Positions 1-8,594 of a DNA stretch of 64,000 nt are shown here, piece after piece; positions within the stretch are counted from its first letter, which is position 1, and each line of letters starts with the position of its first letter. The stretch lies in the NCBI RefSeq assembly GCF_001514265.1, contig NZ_KQ949005.1, positions 82,160-146,159 of the forward strand. Direction: 5' to 3'. The notes beneath the pieces are model-generated. The model saw only the letters and a list, made by a program, of their open reading frames with translations. It searched no databases and was not told the origin of the DNA. The translations under genes were made by a program, and so were the position numbers. This stretch comes from Streptomyces resistomycificus (GTDB taxonomy: Bacteria > Actinomycetota > Actinomycetes > Streptomycetales > Streptomycetaceae).

Positions 1-1197
1 CGAAAGCGCCGCTTCCGTGCCCACCTCGCCGGGGACAACGTCGCCGCCGAGAAGGGCTATCTGCGGGAGGTCGGCAACCTCGCCTTCCACATCGCCCTGA
101 TCGTGATGCTGATCGCCTTCGCCTGGGGTCAGCTCTTCAAGATGGAGGGCAACAAGCTGGTCGTCGAGGGCGACGGGTTCTCCAACACCATCACGCAGTA
201 CGACGACTTCAAGTCCGGCAACCTCTTCAGCCAGGACGACCTGGACCCCTTCAGCTTCAACCTGGAGGACTTCAAGGGCACGTACGAGACGAGCGGCCCG
301 AACAAGGGCACCCCGCGCACCTACCAGGCGTCCGTCGACTACAGCGTCGGCGCCTACGGCAAGGACCGAAAGACCGTCATCAAGGTCAACGAGCCGCTGG
401 AGATCGGCGACTCGAAGGTCTACCTCACCGCCCACGGCTACGCGCCCGTCATCACCGTGCGCGACGGCAAGGGTGACGTGGTCTACAACCAGGCCGTGCC
501 GCTCCTCCCGCTCGACTCCAACGTCACCTCCTCCGGCGCGATCAAGGTCATGGACGGCTACCGCAACGCCAAGGGCGTCAAGGAACAGCTCGGCTTCCAG
601 GCCTTCTTCCTGCCGAGCTACGGCGGCGAGGGTTCCGCGGTGGTCTCGCAGTTCCCGGCGCTGCTCAACCCGGTGCTGAACCTCGAGGCCTACCACGGCG
701 ACCTCGGTGTGGACGCGGGCATCCCGCAGAGCGTGTACCAGCTCGACAAGAGCCACCTCAAGGACTTCAAGAACGCCAAGGGCGAGCTGCTGCGGGAGAA
801 CCTCAAGCCCGGCGAGACCATGAAGCTCCCCGGCGGCGCCGGCTCGGTGACCTACGAGGGCACCAAGGAGTGGGCGAACTTCCAGATCACCCGGCAGCCC
901 GGCAGCGGCTGGGCGCTCGGCGGCGCGATCGCCGCGATCTTCGGCCTGGCCGGCTCCCTGTTCATCCAGCGCCGCCGCGTGTGGGTACGAGCCGTCAAGG
1001 GCGCCGACGGCGTCACCGTGGTCGAGATGGCCGGCCTCGGCCGCAGCGAGTCCGCCAAGGTGCCCGAGGAACTCGGCGACCTCGCCGGAATCCTGTACGA
1101 CCGGGCACCGGGCGCCCCGGACCCCGAAGACTCCTCCGACGCCACCCCCACCACCCCCGACCCCCAAGTCGTACCTGCCGAAGGGGCTGAGAAGTGA
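1..1197 (+). CDS. resB: Cytochrome c biogenesis protein ResB (3' part)
   Basis: The reading frame is open from base 1 with no start codon in view, so the 5' end lies outside the window. ResB is a membrane subunit of the system II haem-handling complex and works with CcsB/ResC to attach haem to cytochromes c on the outer face of the membrane. The visible part begins near a hydrophobic segment (LAFHIALIVMLIAFAWGQLF), followed by a long extracytoplasmic domain of about 250 residues. A last membrane span follows (WALGGAIAAIFGLAGSLFIQ), then a cytoplasmic tail rich in Pro, Asp and Thr. The stop overlaps the GTG of ccsB (GTGA). The ccsB neighbour makes the family call secure. Confidence 0.9.
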   Translation, partial: RKRRFRAHLAGDNVAAEKGYLREVGNLAFHIALIVMLIAFAWGQLFKMEGNKLVVEGDGFSNTITQYDDFKSGNLFSQDDLDPFSFNLEDFKGTYETSGPNKGTPRTYQASVDYSVGAYGKDRKTVIKVNEPLEIGDSKVYLTAHGYAPVITVRDGKGDVVYNQAVPLLPLDSNVTSSGAIKVMDGYRNAKGVKEQLGFQAFFLPSYGGEGSAVVSQFPALLNPVLNLEAYHGDLGVDAGIPQSVYQLDKSHLKDFKNAKGELLRENLKPGETMKLPGGAGSVTYEGTKEWANFQITRQPGSGWALGGAIAAIFGLAGSLFIQRRRVWVRAVKGADGVTVVEMAGLGRSESAKVPEELGDLAGILYDRAPGAPDPEDSSDATPTTPDPQVVPAEGAEK

Positions 1198-2288
1198 CTC
1201 TCGCCGCCGCAACCGATCTGGCCGCCGCCACCAACGAGAACCTCGCGAACATCAGCAACACGCTGATCTACTCGTCGATGGCCGTCTACACCCTCGCCTT
1301 CTTCGCCTACATCGCCGAGTGGCTGCTCGGCAGCCGCAGCAAGGTCGGCCGCACGGCCGCCGCGCTGACCGAGAGCAAGACGGCGGCCGCCCCCGCGGTC
1401 ACCGTGAACAAGGCCGGCGGGACCGCCGTACTGGAGCGGCCGCAGGTCGTGGTGCGGTCGGCGGCCGGTGCCCGGGACGTGCCGGACGGGCCCGGGGCGC
1501 ACGGCGGGGACGCGCAGGGCGACCTCTACGGGCGTATCGCCATCTCGCTCACGGTGCTCGCCTTCCTGGTCGAGTTCGGCGGTGTGCTCACCCGGGCGCT
1601 CTCGGTGGAGCGGGCGCCGTGGGGCAACATGTACGAGTTCAACATCACCTTCTCCACGGTGGCCGTCGGCGTGTACCTGTCGCTGCTGGCGCTGCGGAAG
1701 AACGTGCGCTGGCTCGGGCTGTTCCTGATCACCACGGTCCTGCTCGACCTCGGTCTCGCCGTCACCGTCCTGTACACCGCCAGTGACCAGCTGGTCCCCG
1801 CCCTGCACTCGTACTGGCTGTACATCCACGTCTCCACCGCGATCTTCTGCGGAGCGGTGTTCTACGTCGGCGCGGTCGCCACGATCCTGTACCTCTTCAA
1901 GGACTCCTACGAGAACAAGCTCGCGAGCGGCGGCACGCCCGGCCGCTTCGCGAACTCGGTGCTGGACCGGCTGCCCGCCTCCGCCTCGCTCGACAAGTTC
2001 GCCTACCGGGTCAACGCGGCCGTCTTCCCGCTGTGGACGTTCACGATCATCGCGGGCGCGATCTGGGCGGGCGACGCCTGGGGCCGCTACTGGGGCTGGG
2101 ACCCCAAGGAGACCTGGTCCTTCATCACCTGGGTCGCCTACGCCTGCTACCTGCACGCGCGGGCCACGGCCGGCTGGAAGGGCCGCAAGGCCGCCTACCT
2201 CGCGCTGCTCGCGTTCGGCTGCTGGCTGTTCAACTACTACGGCGTGAACATCTTCGTCTCCGGCAAGCACTCATACGCGGGCGTGTAG
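1194..2288 (+). CDS. ccsB: Cytochrome c biogenesis protein CcsB (ResC)
   Basis: This is a polytopic membrane protein of 364 residues that starts at a GTG overlapping the resB stop, so the two are translationally coupled. It is the haem export and handling partner of ResB in system II cytochrome c maturation. The C-terminal quarter carries the tryptophan-rich WWD-type motif (GRYWGWDPKETWSFITW), the signature of the CcsA/CcsB/CcmC family. Several hydrophobic spans follow an early cytoplasmic stretch rich in Ala, Thr and Val (residues about 50-110), which is common in actinobacterial CcsB. A strong hairpin directly downstream ends the operon. Confidence 0.95.
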   Translation: MTLAAATDLAAATNENLANISNTLIYSSMAVYTLAFFAYIAEWLLGSRSKVGRTAAALTESKTAAAPAVTVNKAGGTAVLERPQVVVRSAAGARDVPDGPGAHGGDAQGDLYGRIAISLTVLAFLVEFGGVLTRALSVERAPWGNMYEFNITFSTVAVGVYLSLLALRKNVRWLGLFLITTVLLDLGLAVTVLYTASDQLVPALHSYWLYIHVSTAIFCGAVFYVGAVATILYLFKDSYENKLASGGTPGRFANSVLDRLPASASLDKFAYRVNAAVFPLWTFTIIAGAIWAGDAWGRYWGWDPKETWSFITWVAYACYLHARATAGWKGRKAAYLALLAFGCWLFNYYGVNIFVSGKHSYAGV

Positions 2289-2311
2289 CCGCCTCCCGCC
2301 CGGCTCTCACA

Positions 2312-2356
2312 CGAAGGCCGGTTCCTTGTGACCTGCGTCACGGGAACCGGCCTTCG
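2312..2356 (+). terminator. Hairpin terminator after resB-ccsB
   Basis: A perfect 14-bp stem (2312-2325 with 2343-2356) encloses a 17-nt loop that contains its own small GTGAC/GTCAC stem. It begins 24 nt after the ccsB stop and has no strong T tract, as is usual in Streptomyces. It ends only 21 nt before the GTG of the sigma factor gene, so that gene's promoter must overlap the hairpin. Confidence 0.8.
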
Positions 2357-2377
2357 GTGTACGGACAGACAAGAAAC

Positions 2378-2983
2378 GTGGATACGAATCTGCGGAAACG
2401 GATTCGCGCGGGGGACCACGACGCCTTCGGCGACCTCTTCGACGCGTACGCACGCTCCGTCTACAACCACGCCTACCGGCTGACCGGCGAGTGGACCCTC
2501 GCCGAGGAGGTCGTCTCGCTGACCTTCCTCGACGCCTGGCGGCTCAGGGAGAGGGTCGACGAGGAGGGCGGCTCGCTGCGCCCCTGGCTGCTGGGCATCG
2601 CCACCAACGTCACGCGCAACACCCGCCGCGCCGCCCGAAGACACAGTGCCGCCGTCGCCCGCCTGCCCCGCGACGAGGCGGTGCGCGACTTCGCCGACGA
2701 GGTCGCCGGGCGCCTCGACGACGCCGCCCGGCTGACCGTCGTACGGACCGCGCTGGCGAAGCTGCGGCGGGGCGAGCGGGAGGTGCTGGCGCTCTGCGTG
2801 TGGTCCGGGCTGGACTACCGGGCCGCCGCCGAGGCACTGGGGGTGCCGGTGGGGACCGTACGGTCACGGCTCTCACGGGCGAGGACGAAACTCGCGAAAC
2901 ATCTGGAACCACCCGCGGCGCGCGGACAGACGAGTGGTGACCGCGGCACCGCGGTCGGGCCCCTGAGGGAGCGAAACCGATGA
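2378..2983 (+). CDS. ECF-family RNA polymerase sigma factor
   Basis: This sigma-70-family factor of 201 residues has only regions 2 and 4, the layout of an extracytoplasmic-function sigma factor. Region 2 lies at about residues 10-80 (DAFGDLFDAYARSVYNHAYRL, and PWLLGIATNVTRN). Region 4 lies at about 125-185 and carries the helix-turn-helix LDYRAAAEALGVPVGTVRSR. I chose GTG 2378 because the family similarity begins with DTNLRKRIRAGDHDAF. The frame stays open upstream but only through the ccsB coding region and the terminator. Its stop overlaps the start of the next gene (ATGA), so the following membrane protein is probably made with it and may modulate it. The regulon cannot be read from the sequence. 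Confidence 0.88.
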   Translation: MDTNLRKRIRAGDHDAFGDLFDAYARSVYNHAYRLTGEWTLAEEVVSLTFLDAWRLRERVDEEGGSLRPWLLGIATNVTRNTRRAARRHSAAVARLPRDEAVRDFADEVAGRLDDAARLTVVRTALAKLRRGEREVLALCVWSGLDYRAAAEALGVPVGTVRSRLSRARTKLAKHLEPPAARGQTSGDRGTAVGPLRERNR

Positions 2984-3906
2984 ACCAGCTTCCCGAGCTT
3001 CCCGAGAGAGACCTTCCGCCGGGCCGTCACCGACTCCTCAAGGAGCATCTGATGACCGAGATCCGGCACGAACCCCCGAAGACGTCCGCGCGCCGCCCCT
3101 GGCTGCGTCCCGCCCTGGCCGCGGGGGCCGTGGCGGCCGTCTCCGCCGTCGTCGTCACGTTCGCCGTGCCGTCCGGGCCGTCCGAGCGGTCCCGGCCGGC
3201 CGCCTCGGAGGTCGCCGCGCTGTGGGAGGACATTGCGCTCGCCGCCGAGCACACGGACCTGCCGTCCGGCATCCGCGACGACCAGTTCGTCTACATCAAG
3301 AGCAAGGTCGGCTGGAGCGTCCAGTCCGACGACCAGCCCGCGAGGCTCGAACCGATCCGCGGACGCGAGGTGTGGCTGTCGGTCGACGGCAGCCGGGACG
3401 GCATGCTCCAGGAGGGCGACGCCGGGTCCCCGAGCGAACCGCTGGAGAAGGAGACCCCCGGAAACCCCTCCAACACCAACTACCGCCACCTCCAGACCCT
3501 GCCGACCGACCCCGCCAGGATGTTCGAGTGGCTGAACAAGGTCAGCGAGGGCAGCAGCAGCAAGGACGAGGCCAACTTCGTCCTCGTCGGCGACCTGGCC
3601 CGGGAGTCCCTGATGCCGCCCGCGCAGGCCGCCGCCCTCTACCGGGCAGCGGCCGAGATCTCCGGTGTCTTCGTGATCGACGACGCGGTGGACGCGGCCG
3701 GCCGGCACGGCGTCGCGATGGCCCGCGTCGACGACGGGGTGCGCCACGAGCTGATCTTCGACAGGAGGACCAAGGATTACCTGGGCGAGCGCGAGGTCGC
3801 CGTCGAGGACCTTCCCTGGGGCTTCAGGAAGGGGGAGGTGACCGGCCGGACCGCGATCCTGGAGCGCACGGTGGTCGACAGGAGGGGCGAGCGTCCGCGT
3901 CCGTGA
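2980..3906 (+). CDS. CU044_5270-family membrane protein
   Basis: This protein of 308 residues is coupled by an ATGA overlap to the sigma factor gene. An N-terminal cytoplasmic segment of about 45 residues is followed by one membrane span (PALAAGAVAAVSAVVVTFAV) and a long, probably extracytoplasmic domain. From memory, it fits an uncharacterised actinobacterial family usually found directly after such sigma factors (CU044_5270). By position it could act as an anti-sigma factor or signal receiver, but it has no visible zinc-type anti-sigma motif, so that role is inference. The outer domain has no motif I recognise. Confidence 0.75.
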   Translation: MNQLPELPERDLPPGRHRLLKEHLMTEIRHEPPKTSARRPWLRPALAAGAVAAVSAVVVTFAVPSGPSERSRPAASEVAALWEDIALAAEHTDLPSGIRDDQFVYIKSKVGWSVQSDDQPARLEPIRGREVWLSVDGSRDGMLQEGDAGSPSEPLEKETPGNPSNTNYRHLQTLPTDPARMFEWLNKVSEGSSSKDEANFVLVGDLARESLMPPAQAAALYRAAAEISGVFVIDDAVDAAGRHGVAMARVDDGVRHELIFDRRTKDYLGEREVAVEDLPWGFRKGEVTGRTAILERTVVDRRGERPRP

Positions 3907-3964
3907 CGTGCCGTGCCGTGAGCGAAGGCGTGCGCATCCCTCCGCCACGGGTCACGCTGGTGTC

Positions 3965-4369
3965 ATGACCGGATCCGTCGAACAGGGCACCAGCCAGACC
4001 CACGGGAACACGCACATCCTGCACTTCCTGGTGCGGCTCCCGCGGCCTGTGGAGACGGTCTGGCCCGCGCTGGCCACCGCGGACGGGCTCGCCTCCTGGT
4101 TAACCCCGGCCGACGTCCTCGAACCCCGCCTCGGCGGTGCGGTCACCCTGCGCGGCCTGGGCGCCGGGCAGGTCACCGCATGGGACGTGGAGCGGGTCGC
4201 CGAGTACACGGTGGAGGGCGGCGGCCGGGTCAGGTTCCTGCTGGAGCGGGGCGGGGACACCGGGTCGGCCCTGCGCCTGACCCACGAGTTCCAGGGGGAC
4301 CGGGAGCCCGAGCAGGACTGGCGGGCCGGCTTCGAGCGGCTGATCCACGCGCTCGCGGACACCCCCTAG
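3965..4369 (+). CDS. SRPBCC (AHSA1-like) family protein with a TTA codon
   Basis: This protein of 134 residues has the START/SRPBCC pattern of a short helix-grip fold: an N-terminal strand and helix (RLPRPVETVWPALATADGLA), a central sheet (GGAVTLRGLGAG, VEGGGRVRFLLE) and a final helix (DWRAGFERLIHAL). Members bind hydrophobic ligands or assist chaperones; the ligand here is unknown. Leu46 is encoded by TTA (4100-4102), a codon that in Streptomyces needs the bldA tRNA, so translation may be tied to development. The stop codon shares the palindrome CTAG with the stop of the convergent gene. Confidence 0.78.
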   Translation: MTGSVEQGTSQTHGNTHILHFLVRLPRPVETVWPALATADGLASWLTPADVLEPRLGGAVTLRGLGAGQVTAWDVERVAEYTVEGGGRVRFLLERGGDTGSALRLTHEFQGDREPEQDWRAGFERLIHALADTP

Positions 4370-5907
4370 GACGGCGGCAGGCACTCCTTCGCCGGCGGCC
4401 TCCCCTCCGGCCAGGCGATCTTCACGAAGCGGTTGGTGCCCTGCGGGGTCACCTCCACCACGGGGACGGCCTTGTCGTACGGATTGCCGTGCACGTCCAG
4501 ACAGATCCAGCCGCTCGCCCCGCTCACCTTCAGCGAGCCCTTGACCTGCGGCCACTGGAGACCGACGTCGGCGAGCGGCGGGACCACCCTGCCGTCGGGG
4601 GTGGCCTCGCGGATGCCCTTGACGGCCAGCTGCATGGCGTCGTACGCGATGATCAGCTGGCCGTCCTGGAGGGTGATCGGGCCGATCGGGCCGACCGGCC
4701 CGCGCTTGCTGCTCGCCAGCAGCCCGTTCAGGACCTCCGCGTCCTTCGCCGAGCCGCCGGTCTTCACGGGGTCCTTCGTCCAGGCGTCCGGGTGGGCGAG
4801 AGCGGTGTAGCGCACGGACAGGTTGTGGTCGAGGGCGCTGCGGTCGAGTTCCCTGTCGCCGGTGAGGTAGGAGCCCTCGTCGCCGGTCAGCAGGGTGAAC
4901 CTGCGGTCCTGGCAGCCGCGCCCGCCCAGCGCGTTGATGAACTGCCGCAGCTGGGTGTGGCGTCCGGCGAACAGGATGGTGTCGGTACCCGGCGCGGTGT
5001 CGCACACCAGGTGGGTGATCTGCCGGAACGTGTTGGCGGTGGTGCCCTCCTGACTACGGTCGTCCGGCGGGGTGAAGGGCTGCGGTTCGTACGGCGAGCC
5101 CTCGATGAGGTCCGCGAACGACTTCTGCAGGGTGGTCGTGTACGGGTCGCCCGGCTTGTCGTAGACCAGCAGCGCCTTGCCGGCGGTGACCTTGGCGAAC
5201 GAGGCGAGCGCGCGGGCCTCGTCGGTGTTGGTGGGGGAGACCCGGGCCAGCCCCGGGAACGGGTCGGTGCCGTCCTGTCCGTTGGCGAGGTCGTCGGCGG
5301 TGATGGAGGTGCCGATGACCGGGATCCCGCGCCGGGTCAGCTCGGCGACGGCCCTCTTGTTGTTCTCGGTGCTCAGCCCGACCCCGGTCACCGCCCGCAG
5401 CCGGTCCGGGCCCTTCGTCATCGCCTCCAGCTGGTCGACCGTGTGCTCCCAATGCGCGCCGGTCGCCCCGGGGTTGGCCAGCACCAGCCGGACCGCCGGC
5501 GTCTGCCCGGCCGACTTGTGGTTGGCCTGGTACTGCGCCAGGTACGCGCCCTGCAACTCGTGCAGGACGTCACCGAGGTTGTCGGCGTCCGTCGCGGTGA
5601 ACGGTTCGAGGAGGGCGACGGTGACATAGCTGCCGGCCTTCAGCGACCTGTTCTCCCGCGCGATCGCCTGGACCGTCTCCCTGAGCTGGGGCCGTCCGAA
5701 GTAGTAGTCCGTCGCCGACACGCCCACGCACTCGTCGCTGCCCTCGGGCCGGACCACCCCGGCGGCGCACGACCGGTCGTCGTGCGCGAGTGCCCGGACG
5801 CCGAGGACCAGCCCGGCCACCACCGCCGCGGCGACCAGCAGGGCGAGATAGCGGCGCAGGGGGATCTCCCAGACGCCCTCCCGCAACCGTGCAGCGAACC
5901 CCGCCAT
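4366..5907 (-). CDS. Membrane-anchored periplasmic-binding-fold protein (ABC substrate-binding family)
   Basis: The protein has 513 residues. A short basic N-terminus is followed by a membrane anchor (YLALLVAAAVVAGLVLGVRA, about residues 20-39) and a large extracytoplasmic domain. That domain has the alternating pattern of type I periplasmic binding proteins of the branched-chain amino acid or receptor-ligand class (AVTGVGLSTENNKRAVAEL, IPVIGTSITADDL, SPTNTDEARALASF, LLVYDKPGDPYT). There is no lipobox. No ABC permease or transporter ATPase is nearby, so it probably senses a ligand rather than importing it. The ATG overlaps the stop of the upstream ATPase gene as TGATG, so the two are coupled. 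The ligand is unknown. Confidence 0.75.
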   Translation of the reverse strand: MAGFAARLREGVWEIPLRRYLALLVAAAVVAGLVLGVRALAHDDRSCAAGVVRPEGSDECVGVSATDYYFGRPQLRETVQAIARENRSLKAGSYVTVALLEPFTATDADNLGDVLHELQGAYLAQYQANHKSAGQTPAVRLVLANPGATGAHWEHTVDQLEAMTKGPDRLRAVTGVGLSTENNKRAVAELTRRGIPVIGTSITADDLANGQDGTDPFPGLARVSPTNTDEARALASFAKVTAGKALLVYDKPGDPYTTTLQKSFADLIEGSPYEPQPFTPPDDRSQEGTTANTFRQITHLVCDTAPGTDTILFAGRHTQLRQFINALGGRGCQDRRFTLLTGDEGSYLTGDRELDRSALDHNLSVRYTALAHPDAWTKDPVKTGGSAKDAEVLNGLLASSKRGPVGPIGPITLQDGQLIIAYDAMQLAVKGIREATPDGRVVPPLADVGLQWPQVKGSLKVSGASGWICLDVHGNPYDKAVPVVEVTPQGTNRFVKIAWPEGRPPAKECLPPS

Positions 5908-8012
5908 CACGCCTCCCCGTCCGGTTCGTCCTCGTCGTCGTCCGGGACGCGCAACGACCGCCCGGCGAGCGCGTCCTCGGGCCAGTCCCGCGAGGCCCGC
6001 CACAGCAGCGCGTTGCCCGCGGGACGCAGGTTGGACAGCTGCTCCAGCTCGAACCGCAGCCGGTCGCACACCTTCGGGTCGGGCAGCGCGAGCGGGTCGG
6101 TCAGCTGCCACACGGCGTGCAGCAACCGCCGTACGCGCAGGTGCAGTACGGGGTCCACGCCCTCCGGCACGCCGTACTGGGCGTCCGTGCGGCCGAGCGC
6201 GACCGCCGCCCGCCGGTCGTCCCGTCCCGCGAAGTCGTGGCCCTCCTCGTCGTGCGCGTGGAAGTAGGGCGCCGAGGCGATGAACCGCAGCGACCGCAGC
6301 CAGACGCGGATGTCCAGGGTCGGAAAGGTGTCGCGCAGATACGCCACCGCCGACTCCGCCCCGTCCACGGCGAGTTCGTGATGCAGCCGGTAGCGGGCCC
6401 GGGAGGGGTCGTCGTCGGCGGTGAGCGGCGCGTAGTGGCGGATCAGCGTCTCGTGCGCCCGGCGCCACTGCCCGTGGTCCGCGTCCCGGTGGTGCAGCCG
6501 CAGCAACAGCAGGGTCCGTACGAAGGAGTCCCCGACGAACCGGCCCGGCACCTGCGGCAGCCCCTCCGCCAGGAGCCGGGTCTCCAGCGCCCGTACGTCC
6601 GCCGGGCCGAAGTCGTCCGGCAGCAGTGCCTCGGCGAGCGCGCGGGCCGAGTCGTGGTCGTGCGAGGCGGCCAGCACGGTCAGCTCGTCCAGCCGGTCGG
6701 AGGGCACCAGCCGGTCGAGGAGTTCCAGGTAGGCCGCCCGGCCGTCGCGGTCGTCGTGCAGCCGTACGTCCGCGGTCAGCAGCTCACCGAGGGAGGCGGC
6801 ACCCGGCAGGTTCTGCGCGGCGGACTCGGCGAGCAGCACGATCCCCAACGGGTTGCCCCGGGTCAACCGATAGGTGGCGTACGGCAGTTGGGGTGGCAGT
6901 GGGGTGTCGGCGCAGGCCGCGCCCACCAGGTGCAGGGTGTCGTCGGGGCTCAGTGGCGGCAGCGTCACCAGCAGAACCCGGGAGGACGGGGCCGCCGGGT
7001 CCGGCGTCCAGTCGCTGCGCCGCGCGACCTCGGCCAGCGTCCTGCGTACGGCACTGCGCAGTGCGGGGTGCCCGGTGCCGCGCAGGCCGGAGACGAACAC
7101 GACCTGGTCGGCGACGCCCTCGGCCCGGTCGCGCAGCACGGCGTCCGCCAGGCCCGGCCCGGGCGCGGTCTGCGCGTTGTCGACGAGCACGACGGGCCGC
7201 CCCAGCCGCTGCATCCTCGGCAGCACCCCCGCGTACGCGTCGTTCAGGTCGGCGAGCAGCGCCCGTACGAGATACCGCTCGGCGTGCTCCCGGGAGGCGC
7301 CGCCGGCCCGGAAGTGCCCGGACAGCAGGATCAGGCCGCGCCGGGCGTCGCGGCCCGCGTTCGGGTAGTCGTGCCACCAGGCGGAGGCCCGCTGCTGGCG
7401 CCGGTTGACGAAGCTGTCGGAGAAGGACTCCAGGGTCGCCTCGATCGCCGACGCGACGAGCGGCCCGGTGCCGCTCACCGCCGCGACGACGTTGGCGGTG
7501 ACCCGGCCGGCCATCCGCCCCGCGAACCCGGCGATCCACGACCCGCCCTCGTTCAGCAGCAGGATCCGCTCCACCTCGCGCCGGACCCGTTCGGAGTCGG
7601 CGTCGCCCCAGCCGCCCGCCGCGACCGCGACCAGCCCCGACATCAGCCGCGGGAACGTGATCCGTCCGGCGCCGGTCACCGGCTCGGCGAGCTGCTCGGC
7701 CACGACCAGCAGCGCCTGCGACACCGGCGACCAGGCCTCGGCGGGCCGCCCGCCGGACGGGCCCGCGAACTGGACGTCCTCGCAGTCGATCAACGCGACC
7801 GGGGTGTGCCCCTTGTAGGCGTCCCGCAGCTCGCCGAGCACCGCGCTCTTGCCGAGCCCGCGTCCGCCGGCGAGCAGGACGTAGGGCAGCTCCCTCGGAT
7901 GCTCGACGGGAGTGGCCCGGTGCTGGTGCGGGCGCAGGCCCACGAGTCGCGGAACAAGACCGGCCGGATCCGTGTCGAACAGCGCCCCGCGCCCGTGCAA
8001 CCGTCTGCCCAC
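5907..8012 (-). CDS. Large P-loop ATPase of unknown function
   Basis: The protein has 701 residues. A Walker A motif GGRGLGKSA lies at residues 49-57 and a Walker B-like strand RPVVLVDNAQ at about 272-281. Between them is an unusually long insertion of about 200 residues. The later part (about 380-700) is helical and resembles the winged-helix and superhelical regions of STAND-type NTPases, with no recognisable effector domain. I chose GTG 8012 because a strong GGGGGGAGA Shine-Dalgarno lies 6 nt upstream. The gene is coupled by TGATG to the membrane-anchored binding protein, which suggests a two-part sensor and switch. This is inference; I do not recognise a characterised homologue. Confidence 0.65.
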   Translation of the reverse strand: MGRRLHGRGALFDTDPAGLVPRLVGLRPHQHRATPVEHPRELPYVLLAGGRGLGKSAVLGELRDAYKGHTPVALIDCEDVQFAGPSGGRPAEAWSPVSQALLVVAEQLAEPVTGAGRITFPRLMSGLVAVAAGGWGDADSERVRREVERILLLNEGGSWIAGFAGRMAGRVTANVVAAVSGTGPLVASAIEATLESFSDSFVNRRQQRASAWWHDYPNAGRDARRGLILLSGHFRAGGASREHAERYLVRALLADLNDAYAGVLPRMQRLGRPVVLVDNAQTAPGPGLADAVLRDRAEGVADQVVFVSGLRGTGHPALRSAVRRTLAEVARRSDWTPDPAAPSSRVLLVTLPPLSPDDTLHLVGAACADTPLPPQLPYATYRLTRGNPLGIVLLAESAAQNLPGAASLGELLTADVRLHDDRDGRAAYLELLDRLVPSDRLDELTVLAASHDHDSARALAEALLPDDFGPADVRALETRLLAEGLPQVPGRFVGDSFVRTLLLLRLHHRDADHGQWRRAHETLIRHYAPLTADDDPSRARYRLHHELAVDGAESAVAYLRDTFPTLDIRVWLRSLRFIASAPYFHAHDEEGHDFAGRDDRRAAVALGRTDAQYGVPEGVDPVLHLRVRRLLHAVWQLTDPLALPDPKVCDRLRFELEQLSNLRPAGNALLWRASRDWPEDALAGRSLRVPDDDEDEPDGEA

Positions 8013-8109
8013 CGCATCTCTCCCCCCAGAGACTCCAACATCAGAGTAAGGAGGGGGAGTTGGTGCGTGCCAGACCCCGTGGTGTCCGTTGCGTTACGAA
8101 ACTCTCGCG

Positions 8110-8568
8110 TCAGTCACCGATGTCCTCGTTCCACAGGGCCGGTTGGTCCCTGATGAAGTCGCGCATCATCCCCACGCATCCGGGGTCGTCCAGCAGCACG
8201 ATCTCCACGCCGTGTTCGGCCAGCCAGTCGTGGCCGCCGTCGAAGGTGACCGCCTCGCCGACCACGACCCGCGAGATGCCGAACTGACGGACCAGCCCGG
8301 AGCAGTACCAACACGGCGAGAGGGTGGTCACCATCGTCGTCCCGCGGTACGACCGCTGCCGACCCGCCGCCCGGAAGGCGGCCGTCTCCGCGTGCGTCGA
8401 GGGGTCGTCGTCCTGGACGCGGCGGTTGTGGCCGCGGCCCAGGAGAGCGCCGTCGGCGCCGTACAACGCGGCGCCGATCGGGATGCCGCCCTCGGCGAGC
8501 CCGGCCCGGGCCTCCTCGACGGCGGTGCCGAGCCAGGCGCGCGCGGTTGCCAGATCCACACTGTCCAT
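8110..8568 (-). CDS. Nucleoside/cytosine deaminase
   Basis: This zinc-dependent deaminase of 152 residues belongs to the CDA superfamily. The catalytic pair HAE lies at residues 59-61 and the zinc cysteines at 86 and 89 (SPCWYCSG). The C-terminal part (GGHDWLAEHGVEIVLLDD and NEDIGD) resembles fungal cytosine deaminase more than tRNA or guanine deaminases, so free cytosine or a related base is the likely substrate in pyrimidine salvage. The ATG at 8568 gives the normal family length. It is followed, 26 bp upstream on the same strand, by the transglutaminase-like gene and may be co-transcribed with it. Confidence 0.85.
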   Translation of the reverse strand: MDSVDLATARAWLGTAVEEARAGLAEGGIPIGAALYGADGALLGRGHNRRVQDDDPSTHAETAAFRAAGRQRSYRGTTMVTTLSPCWYCSGLVRQFGISRVVVGEAVTFDGGHDWLAEHGVEIVLLDDPGCVGMMRDFIRDQPALWNEDIGD

Positions 8569-8594
8569 GACCTCACTCTCCCCGACGATCCGCC

